Shown piece after piece: positions 25,101 to 36,647 of a stretch of DNA of 64,000 nucleotides. A program made the translations under genes and the position numbers. Source of the stretch: Suillus spraguei (taxonomy: Eukaryota > Basidiomycota > Agaricomycetes > Boletales > Suillaceae); the NCBI GenBank assembly GCA_016800925.1, contig JABCPU010000095.1, positions 124,001 through 188,000 of the forward strand, in the 5' to 3' direction. Below the pieces are notes generated by a model, which did no database searches, had not been told where the DNA came from, and saw only the letters and a program-made list of their open reading frames with translations. Numbering within the stretch: the first letter of the stretch is position 1; each line of letters begins with the position of its first letter.

Positions 25101-25524
25101 AATGTAACATTCACACCTCTAAAAGTCTCACAAGCCATCAAACGCCAATTCCCGGCATGGCTACATCTAGGCACCCCCCCAAAATGTATCTCAAAAACAA
25201 AAATAACTGCCTACAACAAATACACAATGTTAAATCAATACACCACTTGAAAGAAGTCACAAACAGATTGACGGAAGACAATACTCACCTCCAGAGACTA
25301 TCATGCTTATGCCGGACTGCATTGAAGACAGATTATGAGGCTGCAAAAACCCACATAAATGCGCCATTATAGCAAAAAACATACTTGATAACCTTCTCCC
25401 CAAATTTAACATGAATACCTCCCAAAAAAGACAACCTAACACTAACCCATAGATGGTTAGAAAAGAACATATGCACAAGAAGAGAACAACAAGGTGAAAT
25501 CATCTTTAACCCATCCATTGACAC

Positions 25525-27082
25525 GCACCAAACTGGTCTGGTGCATGGCTGACTAAGCACTACTGCAGCTGACAAATAGTACCAGGACTATAATAGCTTA
25601 GTGTTCCTCTATTCAGAAATCAATCCATGATGCAGAATCGAAAGTTTCTTTTTGCTCGTAAAAGTTTGCTTATTATTTCTAATTCATTTTTCATGGGTGT
25701 GTTTATGTATGTTTGGCTACAGAAACTACTTCATAAGATTCCCATAGATGTCAGGTGACCCCAGCAAAATAATTACATAGAGTTACCCTGCAGAGAAACT
25801 CATGAAACACATTATGATTCACTCGCATCATTTCTACGCATCTCAAAAAAAAAAGAGTGCAGATTTATGCTTCAAATATTACATAATTGATATTCCTCCT
25901 AGGATAGCCACTAATAGTCACCTGATCTCAAATTTATGCATAGCCATCGATATCCCACATGACTTCTTCTCACACCCTTGAGCATATTACAAATCAACTA
26001 TGACAATATTCAATAAATAGGGTAGGTCAGCACCCCTACAAAATGTGGGAAAACAGTAGCATAGCCATTCATTTTGTCTATATAAGACCCACCTTTTTGT
26101 CAATAAAACGAGAGAGATTTTCTCCCCCTCAGAAATATAACTGAGAGTGAAGTGTGACCAGCTCTGTCAGCACACTGTCAAGAACATTGTCAACAACAGT
26201 AAGATTGGAAGTCTACTCTGTGAGATAGCACTACCTTGAGCTCACTGTATCTGACAACCAGCAAGACAACAAATTTTTTTTCTTTGACAAATTCATTCTA
26301 GTTTCTTTCATCATCTTTCTCTCTGTTTTTCTTTCTCTGTTGTCTGTTTCCTTGCTTCTGTTTCTTTTGAATCTTTCTCTTTTCTTCTTTTTCTTTGATT
26401 ACTGGTCTCTCTCTCTTTCAAAGTTTGTTGGTGCTAAGTGTCCTTGTGTTTCTAATATTTGTGTTGTCTCTTTAGTCATCTAAGGCCAGAGTAGCTTAGT
26501 GGGAGAGACTTTAGAGGTTGACAGTGACACTTGATCTCGCACATCTGAGTAGCAATACTGAGTTAAGGTCTTCACTGATGATAGACTCTAATTATTGAAA
26601 GGGGACTTGGTATTGAAATCCAAGGACATCCATTCCTGTTATCTGCTTAATACTCATAGTGAGTTCCTTGGCAGCAGGATCAATAGTAAGCTAGAGATCT
26701 CTGAAGTAGTGATCAGTCTTGACCAGTGATTCTACCTGCTTGTCTGAGAAGGTGATTGTTGTAACTTCCCACAAATTCCAGTAGCACAATTGTCGCAAAA
26801 CACCTGCATTCCGTTGGAGAGAGTAATTCGGCCAGTTACTTCTGTTTCTTAGTTTGTTCACTTCTGTGTTTTTCTTTGAAGTTTAGTTGTTTCAAGAATC
26901 TTTGTCATTGTCCAAGAGTTTGCTGATCTCACAGAATTGACTCATTTGCTGACCATAGCCTGGGGAACATAAACAGCCACCCACATACAACCATGTTATC
27001 AGTCATTGGTATTTGTCTGAATCACTGACCATGGAGATATTTGGTTTTATAGGTCTTTATCTATAGATCATCTATCTAAGAA
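25525..27082. mobile_element. Unclassified 1558-bp insertion in LINE ORF2
   Basis: Flanked by gacac on both sides (25520-25524 and 27083-27087). Deleting it with one gacac joins the LINE frame between IIFNPSIDT and VTLKEDITDGF. It starts with an imperfect hairpin (GCACCAAACTGGTCTGGTGC) and ends in ATCTATCTAAGAA, so it has neither TG...CA ends nor terminal inverted repeats. It has no ORF of note. A TATATAAG (about 26080) precedes an AATAAA-like site and a long pyrimidine-rich tract (about 26275-26425), which looks like an LTR or an RNA polymerase II leader. Confidence 0.7.
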
Positions 27083-27607
27083 GACACCGTCACACTAAAA
27101 GAAGACATAACAGATGGTTTCAGAATCTTTGTGGACCCATCTAGACCAATAAATATACCAGTATACAAACTAGCACCGCCAAGAAACAGCCAACTCACCA
27201 ATAATGCTCCCATAACCATCTTCACAGATGGATCATGCCTGAATAACGGAAAACAAAACACTGTAAGTGGAGGAGGTATATGGATAGCAGACCAACACCC
27301 ACTAAATCAAGCTATTTGTACACCCAGAAACCATCACTCTAACCAAATAGGAGAGCTAATCGCAGTCTTGGCAGCCCTACAGTCTGCAAACCTGCAAACC
27401 CCTGTCAAAATCATAACTGACTCAAAGCATGTTAAAGACAGAATAACAACTCACCTAGATGAATGGGAAGACTCAGGCTGGATTAACACCTCGAATGCAC
27501 AACTATTCAAAGCCATCATCTACCAGCTATGATGCCAATCAGCTCCAACAATATTCAAATGGATCAAGGGACACAGCGGAGTGTCTGGAAATGAAAATGC
27601 AGACCGA

Positions 27608-28926
27608 TGTGACAGACAAACTCAGGCTGGGCTTGAAAAGGTAGTTTTTGCATGGTGTCTCATACTTGAACTTTCCTTACCTTAGGTTCGCACTTTTGAT
27701 GATTACATAAGCACCTTACCTTTCACTCTTTGCACCACCAAGAATTCTACTTAGTTCCAGTACTGATAGCTCCTCTTTTGATTGAGTTCCTGGGCAGCTT
27801 ACCATAGCTCCTCACTCATTTGAGTTCTTGTGTAGCTTTTCTCTCTGCAGCTTTTCTAGTTTGGCAGCTTTCATAGCTCACTAGTTAGCTCCTGGATACC
27901 TAGTTTTCAGGAGTGATCATTACCACTGTCTGTTAGCGACCTAGCCAGGTGCTAAGGAACTTGAGTGGTATCTGTGATGGGCGCTCTATCAAGAGCGGCA
28001 GCCCGTGCATATTGGTCTCCTAGCGTGGAGTGCACTAGTTGCGTCGGTCGGAGGTGGGCGCTACCGCTGTCTCATGACCTACATCACAGAGACGAGGTTC
28101 TTGACGATGATCAAAGACATAGAAGCGATGAGCTTCTATGAAGTAGACGACAATCTTATGAAAAGCTTATCAAAAGGAAGTTCAGGGTCAAAGATCAAGT
28201 AGATTCAAGTTAAAGAAGTACAAAGGCTATCTGCGCATATTTATACGTAAGATTGAAGCAGAGTGTGAATATGTAAGTATCGCTGAAATAGGTATGAAGT
28301 CAGATAGCCAATAAGAGGACGCATGCTCGTGAATGAGTCAGAGGCGTATCAACCAATGAGAATGCGCATGTGCGCGAAGGAGTCATAAGTGCGGAGCCAA
28401 AGGTATAAAGGGTACGAGCCAATGAGGCGACGCACGAGTCAAGAAAGGTAAACAATAAAAGGATAAAGCATAAGACAACACCAAGATGTCCTTGAGAGTA
28501 GACAGGGGTTCCCGTGAACTGAGCGGGTGCACATGTTGAAGCGCAAGGTGATGCAATGAGCGCAAAGGAGGCGCTTGAAGTGTGCGAAGCGCGAGAGGCG
28601 TGTATAGGCGCAGAGGAGGTAGAAGGTGCACGAAGCGGGTGTGTTCAGTGACGATGGAGGAGACGAGCGTAGGCGAGGTAGGGAGTGACAATGGCAAGCC
28701 AGACGAGGTAGCGGAGGATGAGGATGGAGGCCTCATCGGGATGAGAGTAGACGGCAATGCATAGGAGGAAAAATGATAGTAGGGGCAAGAAGGTGTTCTT
28801 GTAACACTGTCTTTGACTGTTCTCTCTCTCCTTCCCTTGAGTTTTGGCTAGTCAGAAGCCCTTTGGGCTGAACATACTGCTCCCTGCTTCTTATACCTGC
28901 CCCCCAGGCAGGATTGTTTCTCTACA
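27608..28926 (+). repeat. Solo LTR-like element, family E, carrying a nested LTR F
   Basis: Ends TGTGACAGACAAACTC and GTTTCTCTACA; about 438 bp without the nested LTR (27931-28806). Exact 4-bp duplication ccga (27604-27607 and 28927-28930). Removal restores the LINE frame ENAD-R-LAQQG, where ccga contains the Arg codon CGA. Further copies are at 34868-35306 and 34145-34443. Confidence 0.85.
27931..28806 (-). repeat. Solo LTR, family F, inside element E
   Basis: 876 bp, plus-strand ends TGTTAGCGACC and TTCTTGTAACA, with exact 5-bp duplication ctgtc (27926-27930, 28807-28811). Sense is inferred from the 3' LTR at 55060, which follows a polypurine tract on the minus strand, and from TATAAATA in the plus-strand copy at 39631. 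Confidence 0.9.
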
Positions 28927-30049
28927 CCGACTAGCCCAACAAGGAGCATCAAAACCAGAGGTAGACAACATAGATACCTACGTCCCAAGAAACTTCAACC
29001 TACAAGGTGAAAAATTATCAAAAATAACCCAACAATCCGCCTACAAACCATTATGAGTCAAACACACTAGCCATGCTAGACACAACAAGACACCAATAGA
29101 AACAATAACAGCCACAATAGAGGCAGATGAATCAATATGGAGAAGCTGCTGACACAAAGACATCCCAAAAAAAATCAGATGTTTATATATAAAACAATCA
29201 ATAATGCTTACCAAATAGGCGACTTCTGGCTACAAATCCCAACGTTTGAACACAGAGCCAAATGCTATACTTGCGGAGAAGACAATGAAACTATGGAACA
29301 TATTTTAATAGATTGCAACAACCCAACAAGAAAATGAATATGGCACATGGCCAAAGCACTCTGGCCGGAAACATACATACCTTGGCCTGAACCCACAATC
29401 GGTCTCATACTAGGTTGCGGAGCCCTATTGATCCCGCAAAATCTGCAGGACCCAAATGAAGATACTCCAAGAAATGCAACAAGGATCAAGGGAGCATCTT
29501 GCATATTGAAAATACTGATCTCCAAATCAGCACATACTATATGCTCTCTGAGATGCAAAAGGGCGATCAGAGGACAAATACATATAGAAGAAAACATCAC
29601 TAAAAGATGGACGAACACAGTACTCCAACAAATTCAACTTGACGCGTGATAGCAAGCAGGAAAGATAGATCACAGAAGATAATCACAAAGGTATGCAACA
29701 CATGGACTGACATAATTAACATAAACAAAAGCAACACAAACACAAACAAAGACTGGGTAACCACCTTAGAGGTTTTAGTGGGTATTAAACTGCCCAGGCC
29801 CTCACAGACCGAGGATACCAGGTAGTATACAGAGCCCCACACTACTCCCACAAGCAGAGTGTGCTTAAAATGCATTTTTCCTTGGACAGCACAATTGTGC
29901 TGATGTAAGCATTTATGTAGAACTAGACAGTGTCAGTTGCTCCATAATAGACTCGCTTTTCCAAAAAAAAAAAAGATTTTAATTCTGTTGTAGCAACCAA
30001 CTGGCTGAGAACAGTTATAGTGAACCTCTAAAAATAATAGAAAATAAAA

Positions 30050-30135
30050 CTGTAGTTCAGCAGGTTTTGAACCTGTGTAGTTCAAGAGAAACAGCCCAGG
30101 CTTTAACTCTTCCACTTGATGAGATTTCCTAAGCT
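30050..30135 (-). other. tRNA-like segment beside the LINE
   Basis: On the minus strand a T-arm-like hairpin CAGGTTCAAAACCTG (4-bp stem, 7-base loop, B-box match GGTTCAA) follows about 45 bases after a weak D-arm-like segment. The acceptor and anticodon stems are poor, so it may be a decayed tRNA or a tRNA-derived fragment rather than a working gene. Confidence 0.25.
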
Positions 30136-30902
30136 GAAAACCTATAGGTCCCTGATTGACACAGCTTGGAAAAGATGGTCAACAAAATTTGAAGTCTGAA
30201 CATCTATGAGACAATAAAACTGCCCCAATGAGTAGGGATCAATAGGGATAAACCATGAGTATCAAGACTGTGACCTGTACCCTTACCCTTCACTTACCCA
30301 TACCTGTACACCCAAGGGTACACAAAGGTCTGGTCTCTCTAGGGGTCATGCGTGGGTCAGGGGTCATGCGTGGGTCATGGGGTCAGGAGTCATGTGCAGA
30401 TAAGGAGTACACTTGTACCCACAACTGCAAAATGATAGTATGGCAACTTGGAATTGACATGGCTAGTTAGTAGTACTGTCTAGTTTGATATAATGCTGTC
30501 CCATCCATCATTATACTCATCCGCCTCACTGTCAACAGAGTCAGGAAGGCTTACAGCAGCCAAGATATCCTTGTCCTTGACCAATCCTATGATGCTCCAC
30601 AAACCAACACACCAAATTGCATGTGTCAACTGTGCAGTAAGACGGTTTCAAACATGAGAGAGAAGGAGTCATCCATGGCTAAATATGCATACTACATAAC
30701 CAATGTTGCTACCAGAAATGTTGTCAGCCAAAAATAGTATATATGATCAAAGAAAAATACACATACCTGGTATTGTCAGGTAATCTAATGCCATCCTTGA
30801 TAACCATGGATAAGTCTTGTGGTGCCCATGCCACCATGCAATCGCATCTGCAACATTCTTGGTGTCAGTATTGAGGTATAAAGTAAGTTCATTGAGTGAT
30901 GG

Positions 30903-33035
30903 TGTCATATACCAGACATTCAGGTCCAATCTGGACACCCGATCCATACATACAGTCCATACATCCAATACATACATCCAATCCACCCATCCAGTCTGAC
31001 CATACCCATCCAGACATCCAATCCATACCTGTCCTATCCGATCTACATATCCAATCCATCCGAATTCTGGATCTCTGGACCTTCAGATCTCGTCCATGCT
31101 CATATCTGAAACTATTCCCATGCACCTGCGCATTACCCCTTTTAGACAATACCTGTGTTTCCGGCTTTCGGGTATCTGTGCTTCTGGCTCTCGGTGATCT
31201 CTGCCTCCATCTTGATAAGTATTTTGTACAAGTTTCATCTCCAAGTTCATAGCCTTATGTTCCGCTGTACTTACTAATGTGTTTCTGTATGCTTCAGACA
31301 TAGCCTCAGACTATCCTTACTTACCTTCCGGCATGCTACCTACAGTATATAAACTTGTAGTACAACTCCTGCAGACCTCAGTCTGATCATTGCTTTCCTA
31401 CTTCTGTATATTCCTTTGATTACTCTGTATCCTGTTACCATGTCTATATAACTCTGTTTCCATTGTAGCGAACAAAGTCATGCTGACCATGAAAGTGCCA
31501 TTTTACACAAGTGTCTCGTAACTGCCTACAGTGGCTACCGAGAAAACCCCTATAGCGAGCATTACCCCTTTTCACTTTGCCGGTACCGTTTTCGCTCTGT
31601 GGATCCTTGCCCCTTACCAAATCTCACTACCAATGTCCTCCTGTCCATTCTATTTCTGTCTAAGATCCATTGGTGCGTAGCATATTCATTTCTGCCATTA
31701 CTAAAGCTATGGCAAGACTTACCTTACCTTCTGTGACACCACTTGCTCGCTGCGTGCCTCTTAGCTAAATATCTCTATCTTGCTACCATTCTCGCTATGT
31801 ATTCCAGCCGTTCACAGTACATGTTAAAAGGACTCTTCACACATTCTGGTACTTTTACTTTTCCCTCTATGGTACACACGGTACTTAGGAATTGTCACCA
31901 CTACTGTCTCTAACGGAATAAAGTCTTTCACCAAAGTCACTATCTCTTAAGAATTGTTTTACTGCTGCATGCACCACCGCTCTTTACCACTTTCCTACAC
32001 TTCACCGCTTGTTTTACCACCAGTTTCCCACGCCTTACCGCAGTTTTACTGCATGCACTACCGTAGTTTTACTGTAGTTTTACCACTACTTTACCACTAT
32101 CTTCCCGTGCTCTACCGCTACTCTACTGCTACTTTCCCATGGAGCGGAGGTCACCACTAGCATCTCGCTACCTCTGACGGCAGTCTTGCACCACAGGTTG
32201 GGCATTATTGAACTATATTAACTTAGCATTCCCTTTAGGGTCGAACGCTCTTGCTTTGCAAGTGAAGCAGACTAGATGGAGCACAAGACTCGCATACTAG
32301 CTTAGGCCATGGTTTATCTACAGCCCAGGCTAGATTATATCTTTACACCGTTCTCACACTTTGGCTCTGGCCCTTGTAAGCTTCCGACTCAGGCCTATGG
32401 GATTATTCCCTAGGCCGGAGCTTTGATCCTATGTCCTATAATCTTTTCAGACTTTGTCTGATTCCTGTCTCTCATCCATTTCACCTCTGACTCTACCCTT
32501 GTTGTCCGGAGTAGTCTATACTATCTCTACACTATATCCGGACCTACTCCTCTCTAGTAGTCAACACTTCCCTTAAGATCCACACAGCTATGCTCATCTA
32601 ATCATCTGCTTGTCTGCCCTTCTGATCTCCTGACCTCCGGACCTTTGGTCCTTCAGATCTATCCTATCCTGTCCTCTGACATCTGTGGATCATCTTTCCC
32701 TCTGGAGCTTTGCTCCTATCCTGCCCTGGACTTTGTCCAACAGTCCATCCTCCATCCATTCTACTTCAGACTTGTTCCAGTAGTCTTATCCTTATTCCTT
32801 GTCATCCAGAAATAGTTCCAGCATTCCGGCACTCATCCAGAAGTCCTTTGGAGCTCTATCAAGCTATCCTGCCTTAGAGCTCATCCGGACTTCATCTGAA
32901 GTCAAGGGCATATACTTGGGTAAGGGGCACAGTGCATGAGCTGAGGCCAAGCCCCTTTGACTTTCCAACCCTCCAGTACAACCCCATGTAAAACCAGGAC
33001 TTCTTAGTAGCCCCCAGTTTTGCATGGTTGTAACA
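30903..33035 (+). repeat. Solo LTR, family A, with nested C2
   Basis: Ends TGTCATATACCAGACATTC and GCATGGTTGTAACA, exact 5-bp duplication gatgg (30898-30902, 33036-33040). About 1.25 kb without the C2 LTR at 31464-32347. Core promoter TACAGTATATAAACTTG lies near 31345. Removal restores the transposase frame KTIPSLNELTLYL. Confidence 0.9.
31464..32347 (+). repeat. Solo LTR, family C2, inside LTR A
   Basis: 884 bp, ends TGTAGCGAACAAAGTC and TATATCTTTACA, a reverse-oriented copy of 20359-21241. Flanks ccat (31460-31463) and ccgt (32348-32351): a 4-bp CCGT duplication with one CpG decay. Confidence 0.85.
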
Positions 33036-33063
33036 GATGGTATTGTCTTGGGTTGTGTGAGGG

Positions 33064-33812
33064 TGTCATATACTATACTTCTGATCTTAGATCTGATTGA
33101 TCCTACTTCCGTCTGGTCCACAGATCCTGTCTGGACCACCCATCTGAAGGTCCCTCTCTCTCGCACTCTAACTCCCTTGTGGACATCTGCATCTACCTCC
33201 TTTCAGCAATCCTCCTGTCTCAGGTATTCTGGCTGTGTATATTTCCTTCCTGCTTATTGATTCATTATCTGTGTCTCATTTCTGACTCACGCTTACTGAT
33301 CCACTATGCATTAACTAATAGACTTCCACTATACATCGTACATAGCCCTCGGTCCCAGACTTGTTGATTATCTGTGCTAGTTACTTACAGTATATAAACC
33401 ACTTGTAAATCTCCGTAGAACCTTAGTTCAAATATCATCTTAGATTCTGCTCATTCTATTCCTCTGGACTTGAGTTACTTCCAGCTCTAGTCATCTTCCG
33501 AGACTTAGGATTGATTCCGATAGTCTATATCTCTGACTCTCTACCTTTGGGTAGTCTATCTCTGTTAGTTTCTAGTTAGGAACTCATTCCGAGACTAGCC
33601 TTACTCCTTGTTCCATCTCCACGTTTCAGATAACCTTCAGACATGTCATACCTGATACTTTCGGATGTCCAGATCCATCTCACGACCACTTCCAGATCTT
33701 TGGACAAATACCTATCCTCTGAAATAAGGGGCATTACTCAGGAAAGAAGCACCATGCACAAACTGAGGCCAAAGCCCTTTGGATCTTCTACCCTTTGAGT
33801 ATGGTCTTAACA
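33064..33812 (+). repeat. Solo LTR, family B
   Basis: 749 bp, ends TGTCATATACTATAC and GTATGGTCTTAACA, exact 5-bp duplication gaggg (33059-33063, 33813-33817). It sits 28 bp from LTR A in the hAT transposase, in the segment FDYLPTL. Core promoter TACAGTATATAAACC reads in this direction. Confidence 0.9.
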
Positions 33813-34144
33813 GAGGGTGGGCAAATAGTCAAAGATATTGCCATCATCATCATCCTTATTGAAAAACAAAAGTTGTTAGTATTGAAACTATCCATGAGAG
33901 AAGTAATACATACCACACCATCCTCAGCAGCTGCTGGAGTGCCGTTATCATCAGTAAATGAGTGGCCAGCATAAGACTGTTGGTATTCTGTGTGAACAAA
34001 TGTTTCAGCTGTCTTGATCCACTCTTCCTCCCAGCCTGTAGACTTGAAGTAGGATAGCTTGTGATGTGGGTGAAGAACTAATAAAAGTAATGTCAGACCA
34101 CAAAACTAAGAGAAAACAATGAAAACACACCCATAGCAATACAG

Positions 34145-34443
34145 TGTGGGAAACACAACTCTGCTGGGGTGCAGATATATGTTGAATGCTGCCTAGCTGC
34201 TATTTGACCCAAAGGTTTCTGGTCCAAGGCTCAGAGCTCAGAAGAGTAAAATCATCATTCAAAGTGCAAGTCTCAGACTGCTACTGCTAAGTGGTGAAGT
34301 GGTGTAAAGACTGGTGAAGGTAAGGTGCCAGGTAATGTTCTTATGTAATCAGCCAAAGTGCAGACCTAAGGTAAGGAAAGCCTAAGTAAGAGACACTATG
34401 CAAAAACTACTCTTTTAAGCACAGCCTGAGTTTGTCTGTCACA
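34145..34443 (-). repeat. Diverged copy of element E in hAT transposase
   Basis: 299 bp, shorter and more diverged than the other copies. It shares TGTGACAGACAAACTC and the following 60 bp. Flanks acag (34141-34144) and atgg (34444-34447) both derive from ACGG by opposite CpG transitions. The transposase frame resumes as an Arg codon (VY-R-IAM). Confidence 0.7.
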
Positions 34444-34867
34444 ATGGTACACTTTAGATGTGTCAGTTAGTGAATAGTAGTGGTTGAGTGTGCACTTGGC
34501 AAGGCCAAGTGTAGCATGAATGCCAGGGTCCAGCGTGTCTCTCTTAATGACACCATTAGTAATTATAGAATCAATATGGTCCATAGCGGGTATAACCATT
34601 GCTAGGTTTAGCATTGAGTGAGAAAAATACAAAGTTGTGTCTTTGAGAATCTGATGGTGTAAATTTGTCAGCATGGGCAATGGGCATGTGATCATTAGTG
34701 GCAGTTGCATTACCTTCAGGACATCACACATTTGTTTGACAAGTGCCCACTCATATTTCTCCAGCTCATACTTCTCTAGTCCTAGTTTGTGTGTGTCTGT
34801 TATGGCATCTATCGCCTCTCAGTACTCAAGTGCAAACTCGAGCATATCAAATGTTGAGTTCCACCAT

Positions 34868-35306
34868 TGTAGAGAAACAATCCTGCCTGGGGGAACAGGT
34901 ATAAGAAGCAGGGAGCAGTATGTTCAGCCCAAAGGGCTTCTGACTAGCCAAAACTCAAGAGAAGGAGAGAGAGAGCAGTCAAAGACAGTGGTAATGTTCA
35001 CTTCTGAAAACTAGGTATCCAGGAGCTAACTAGTGAGCTATGAAAGCTGCCAAACTAGAAAAGCTGCAGAGAGAAAAGCTACATAAAAACTCAAATGAGT
35101 GAGGAACTATGGTAAGCTGCCCAGAAACTCAATCAAAAGAGGAGCTATCAGTACTGGAACTAAGTAGAATTCTTGGTGGTGCAAAGAGTGAAAGGTTAGG
35201 TTCTTATGTAATCATCAAAAGTGCGAACCTAAGCTAAGGAAAGTCCAAGTATGAGACACCATGCAAAAACTACCTTTTCAAGCCCAGTCTGAGTTTGTCT
35301 ATCACA
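34868..35306 (-). repeat. Element E copy in hAT transposase
   Basis: 439 bp, full length. Flanks ccat (34864-34867) and ctgt (35307-35310) both derive from CCGT by opposite CpG transitions. The interrupted codon is the conserved Arg before WNSTFDML. Confidence 0.85.
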
Positions 35307-35432
35307 CTGTGTTGACACATCATGTGGCATAATTTGGTCACCCAGCTTCAGTTCCTTAAGTATTGATTTCCATGTTGGCAAGAGAGTGTAGTTGAATGGA
35401 TTAGCTTATATGCGAGTTTGTGCAGCTGGAAA

Positions 35433-36647
35433 TAGGCAACTGCACAGGTATAACCCCAGGTATCACAAATTGGCACCCTGGGTACACTACCTATCAAGGG
35501 TATACCACGGGTCTTGCATAGATGTAGTACAGTACATACAAACAAAAAATCAATCAATGTATTGTACAACTCAATAGCATCCCACCCATCTGTTAAGACT
35601 GTACTCAAAGGACAAGAGATCTGAAGGGCTTTGGCCTCAGTTCATGCACTGTGCCCCTTTCCTGAGTAATGCCCCTTATTTCAGAGGGTAGGTATATGTT
35701 CTCCACCATATTCCGCGATTCCACGGTAGCTAAATAAAAGCTGAAGCATACTACAATGGTATAAGTAGTCCTGAGGAATTTGTCATTCTCACACAATATC
35801 ATAATAGTGAAAAATCAAAAATGTGGACAGTTTTTGACCACTGTAGTCCAAAGATTGGAAGTGATCGCATGACGATCCAGATGCCAAAGGTATCGGATAT
35901 AATGTGTCTGAAGGTTATCTGGAGTGTGGAGGTGATATGAGGAATAAGACTAGTCTTGGAACAAGTCCTTAACTAGAAACTAACAGAGGTAGACTACCCG
36001 AAGGTAGAGTTGGAGATGCAGACTTATATGAATCAATCCTAAGTCTTGGAAGATGACCAGAGTTGGAAGTAACTCAAGTCCAGAGGAATAGATTGAGCAG
36101 AATCTAAGATGATATTCGAACTAAGGTTCTACAGAGATTTACAAGTGGTTTATATACTGTAAGTAACTAGCACAGATAATCAACAAGTCCAGGACCGAGG
36201 GCTATGTACAATGTATAATGGAAGTCTATTAGTTAATGCACAGTGGATCAGTAAGCCGAGTTGGAAATGAGATACAGGTAATGGATCAATAAGCAGGAAG
36301 GAAATATACACAGCCGGAATACCAGAGACAGGAGGATTGCCAAAAGGAGGTAGACGCAGATGTCCACAAGGAGTTAGAGTGTAAGAGAGAGGGACTTTCA
36401 GATGGGTGATCTGGACAGGATCTGTGGACCAGACAGAAGTAGGATTGATCGGATCTGATCAAATCTGAGATCAGAAGTATGGTATATGACACCATCCTCC
36501 ATGACAGTTTCTTCACCATGACAGTGCTACTTAAATATAATCCAAAACCTATGCCAGGAGTATGGGTATGGGTATGGGTATGGGTACACCAATGCTAGAC
36601 CCATACCCCAAACCCATGTGGGTTACCCCAACCCATGCAGTTGCCTA
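35433..36647. mobile_element. Non-autonomous hAT (MITE) in an intron of the hAT transposase, with nested LTR B
   Basis: Terminal inverted repeats TAGGCAACTGCA and TGCAGTTGCCTA, exact 8-bp duplication gctggaaa (35425-35432, 36648-36655). About 310 bp without the LTR B at 35591-36491. Contains four GGTATG-type hexamer repeats near 36565 and GGGTAACC near the end. No ORF. Confidence 0.88.
35591..36491 (-). repeat. Solo LTR, family B, inside the MITE
   Basis: 901 bp, plus-strand ends TGTTAAGACTGTACTC and GGTATATGACA, exact 5-bp duplication ccatc (35586-35590, 36492-36496). Confidence 0.92.

Larger units (their letters stand above)
22176..29825 (+). pseudogene. LINE ORF2: APE endonuclease, reverse transcriptase, RNase H
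   Basis: Domains in order on the plus strand. Endonuclease: LCLQETHL (about 22256), NIYAPNN (22498), MGDFNLTE (22600), SRLDQIYIS (22776) and DHHMVSVRF (22858). Reverse transcriptase: AAGIDGIPYELWK (23614), LDQEKAYDRI (about 24003), GVRQGDPLSCLLFDL (24174) and the catalytic YADD (24312-24323). RNase H: TDGSCLNN (about 27223), the Glu of GELIAVLAAL (27349), ITDSKHV (27412) and KGHSGVSGNENAD. The C-terminus carries CYTCGEDNETMEHILIDC (29268), a Cys/His motif common at the end of Tad-clade proteins. In-frame stops near 22715, 22966, 24363 and 25045 and several frameshifts kill it. The presence of RNase H and the Cys-rich tail place it in a Tad-like clade. Confidence 0.88.
18953..29972 (+). mobile_element. 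Tad-like LINE retrotransposon, nested and decayed
   Basis: A non-LTR element on the plus strand, about 6.4 kb once inserted sequences are removed. Inferred limits: a poly-A run at about 29963-29975, and an imperfect direct repeat present both just before the element (TTTTGATTCTGTTGTGGCAA, from 18924) and straight after the poly-A (TTTTAATTCTGTTGTAGCAA). I take this as the target-site duplication. ORF1 lies near 19.6-20.35 kb and ORF2 from 22.2 to 29.8 kb. It is interrupted by LTRs C2 and C1 (20359-22171), by an unclassified insertion (25525-27082) and by LTR E (27608-28926). Removal of the last two, with one copy of each duplication, restores the ORF2 frame. The 5' limit is less certain than the 3' one. 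Confidence 0.78.

Noticed and set aside
26485..26560. tRNA-like A box (GTAGCTTAGTGGG) in the unclassified insertion
   Set aside because: No B box at the right distance and no cloverleaf; probably chance.
28000..28760. ORFs inside the family F solo LTR (for example minus 28383-28757, with relatives at 39.7 and 55.5 kb)
   Set aside because: They recur because the LTR recurs; LTR U3-R-U5 sequence is not expected to code and frames are not conserved among copies.
36555..36590. Telomere-like TATGGG repeats
   Set aside because: Only four units, inside a MITE; the fungal telomere repeat is TTAGGG, so this is not an interstitial telomere.
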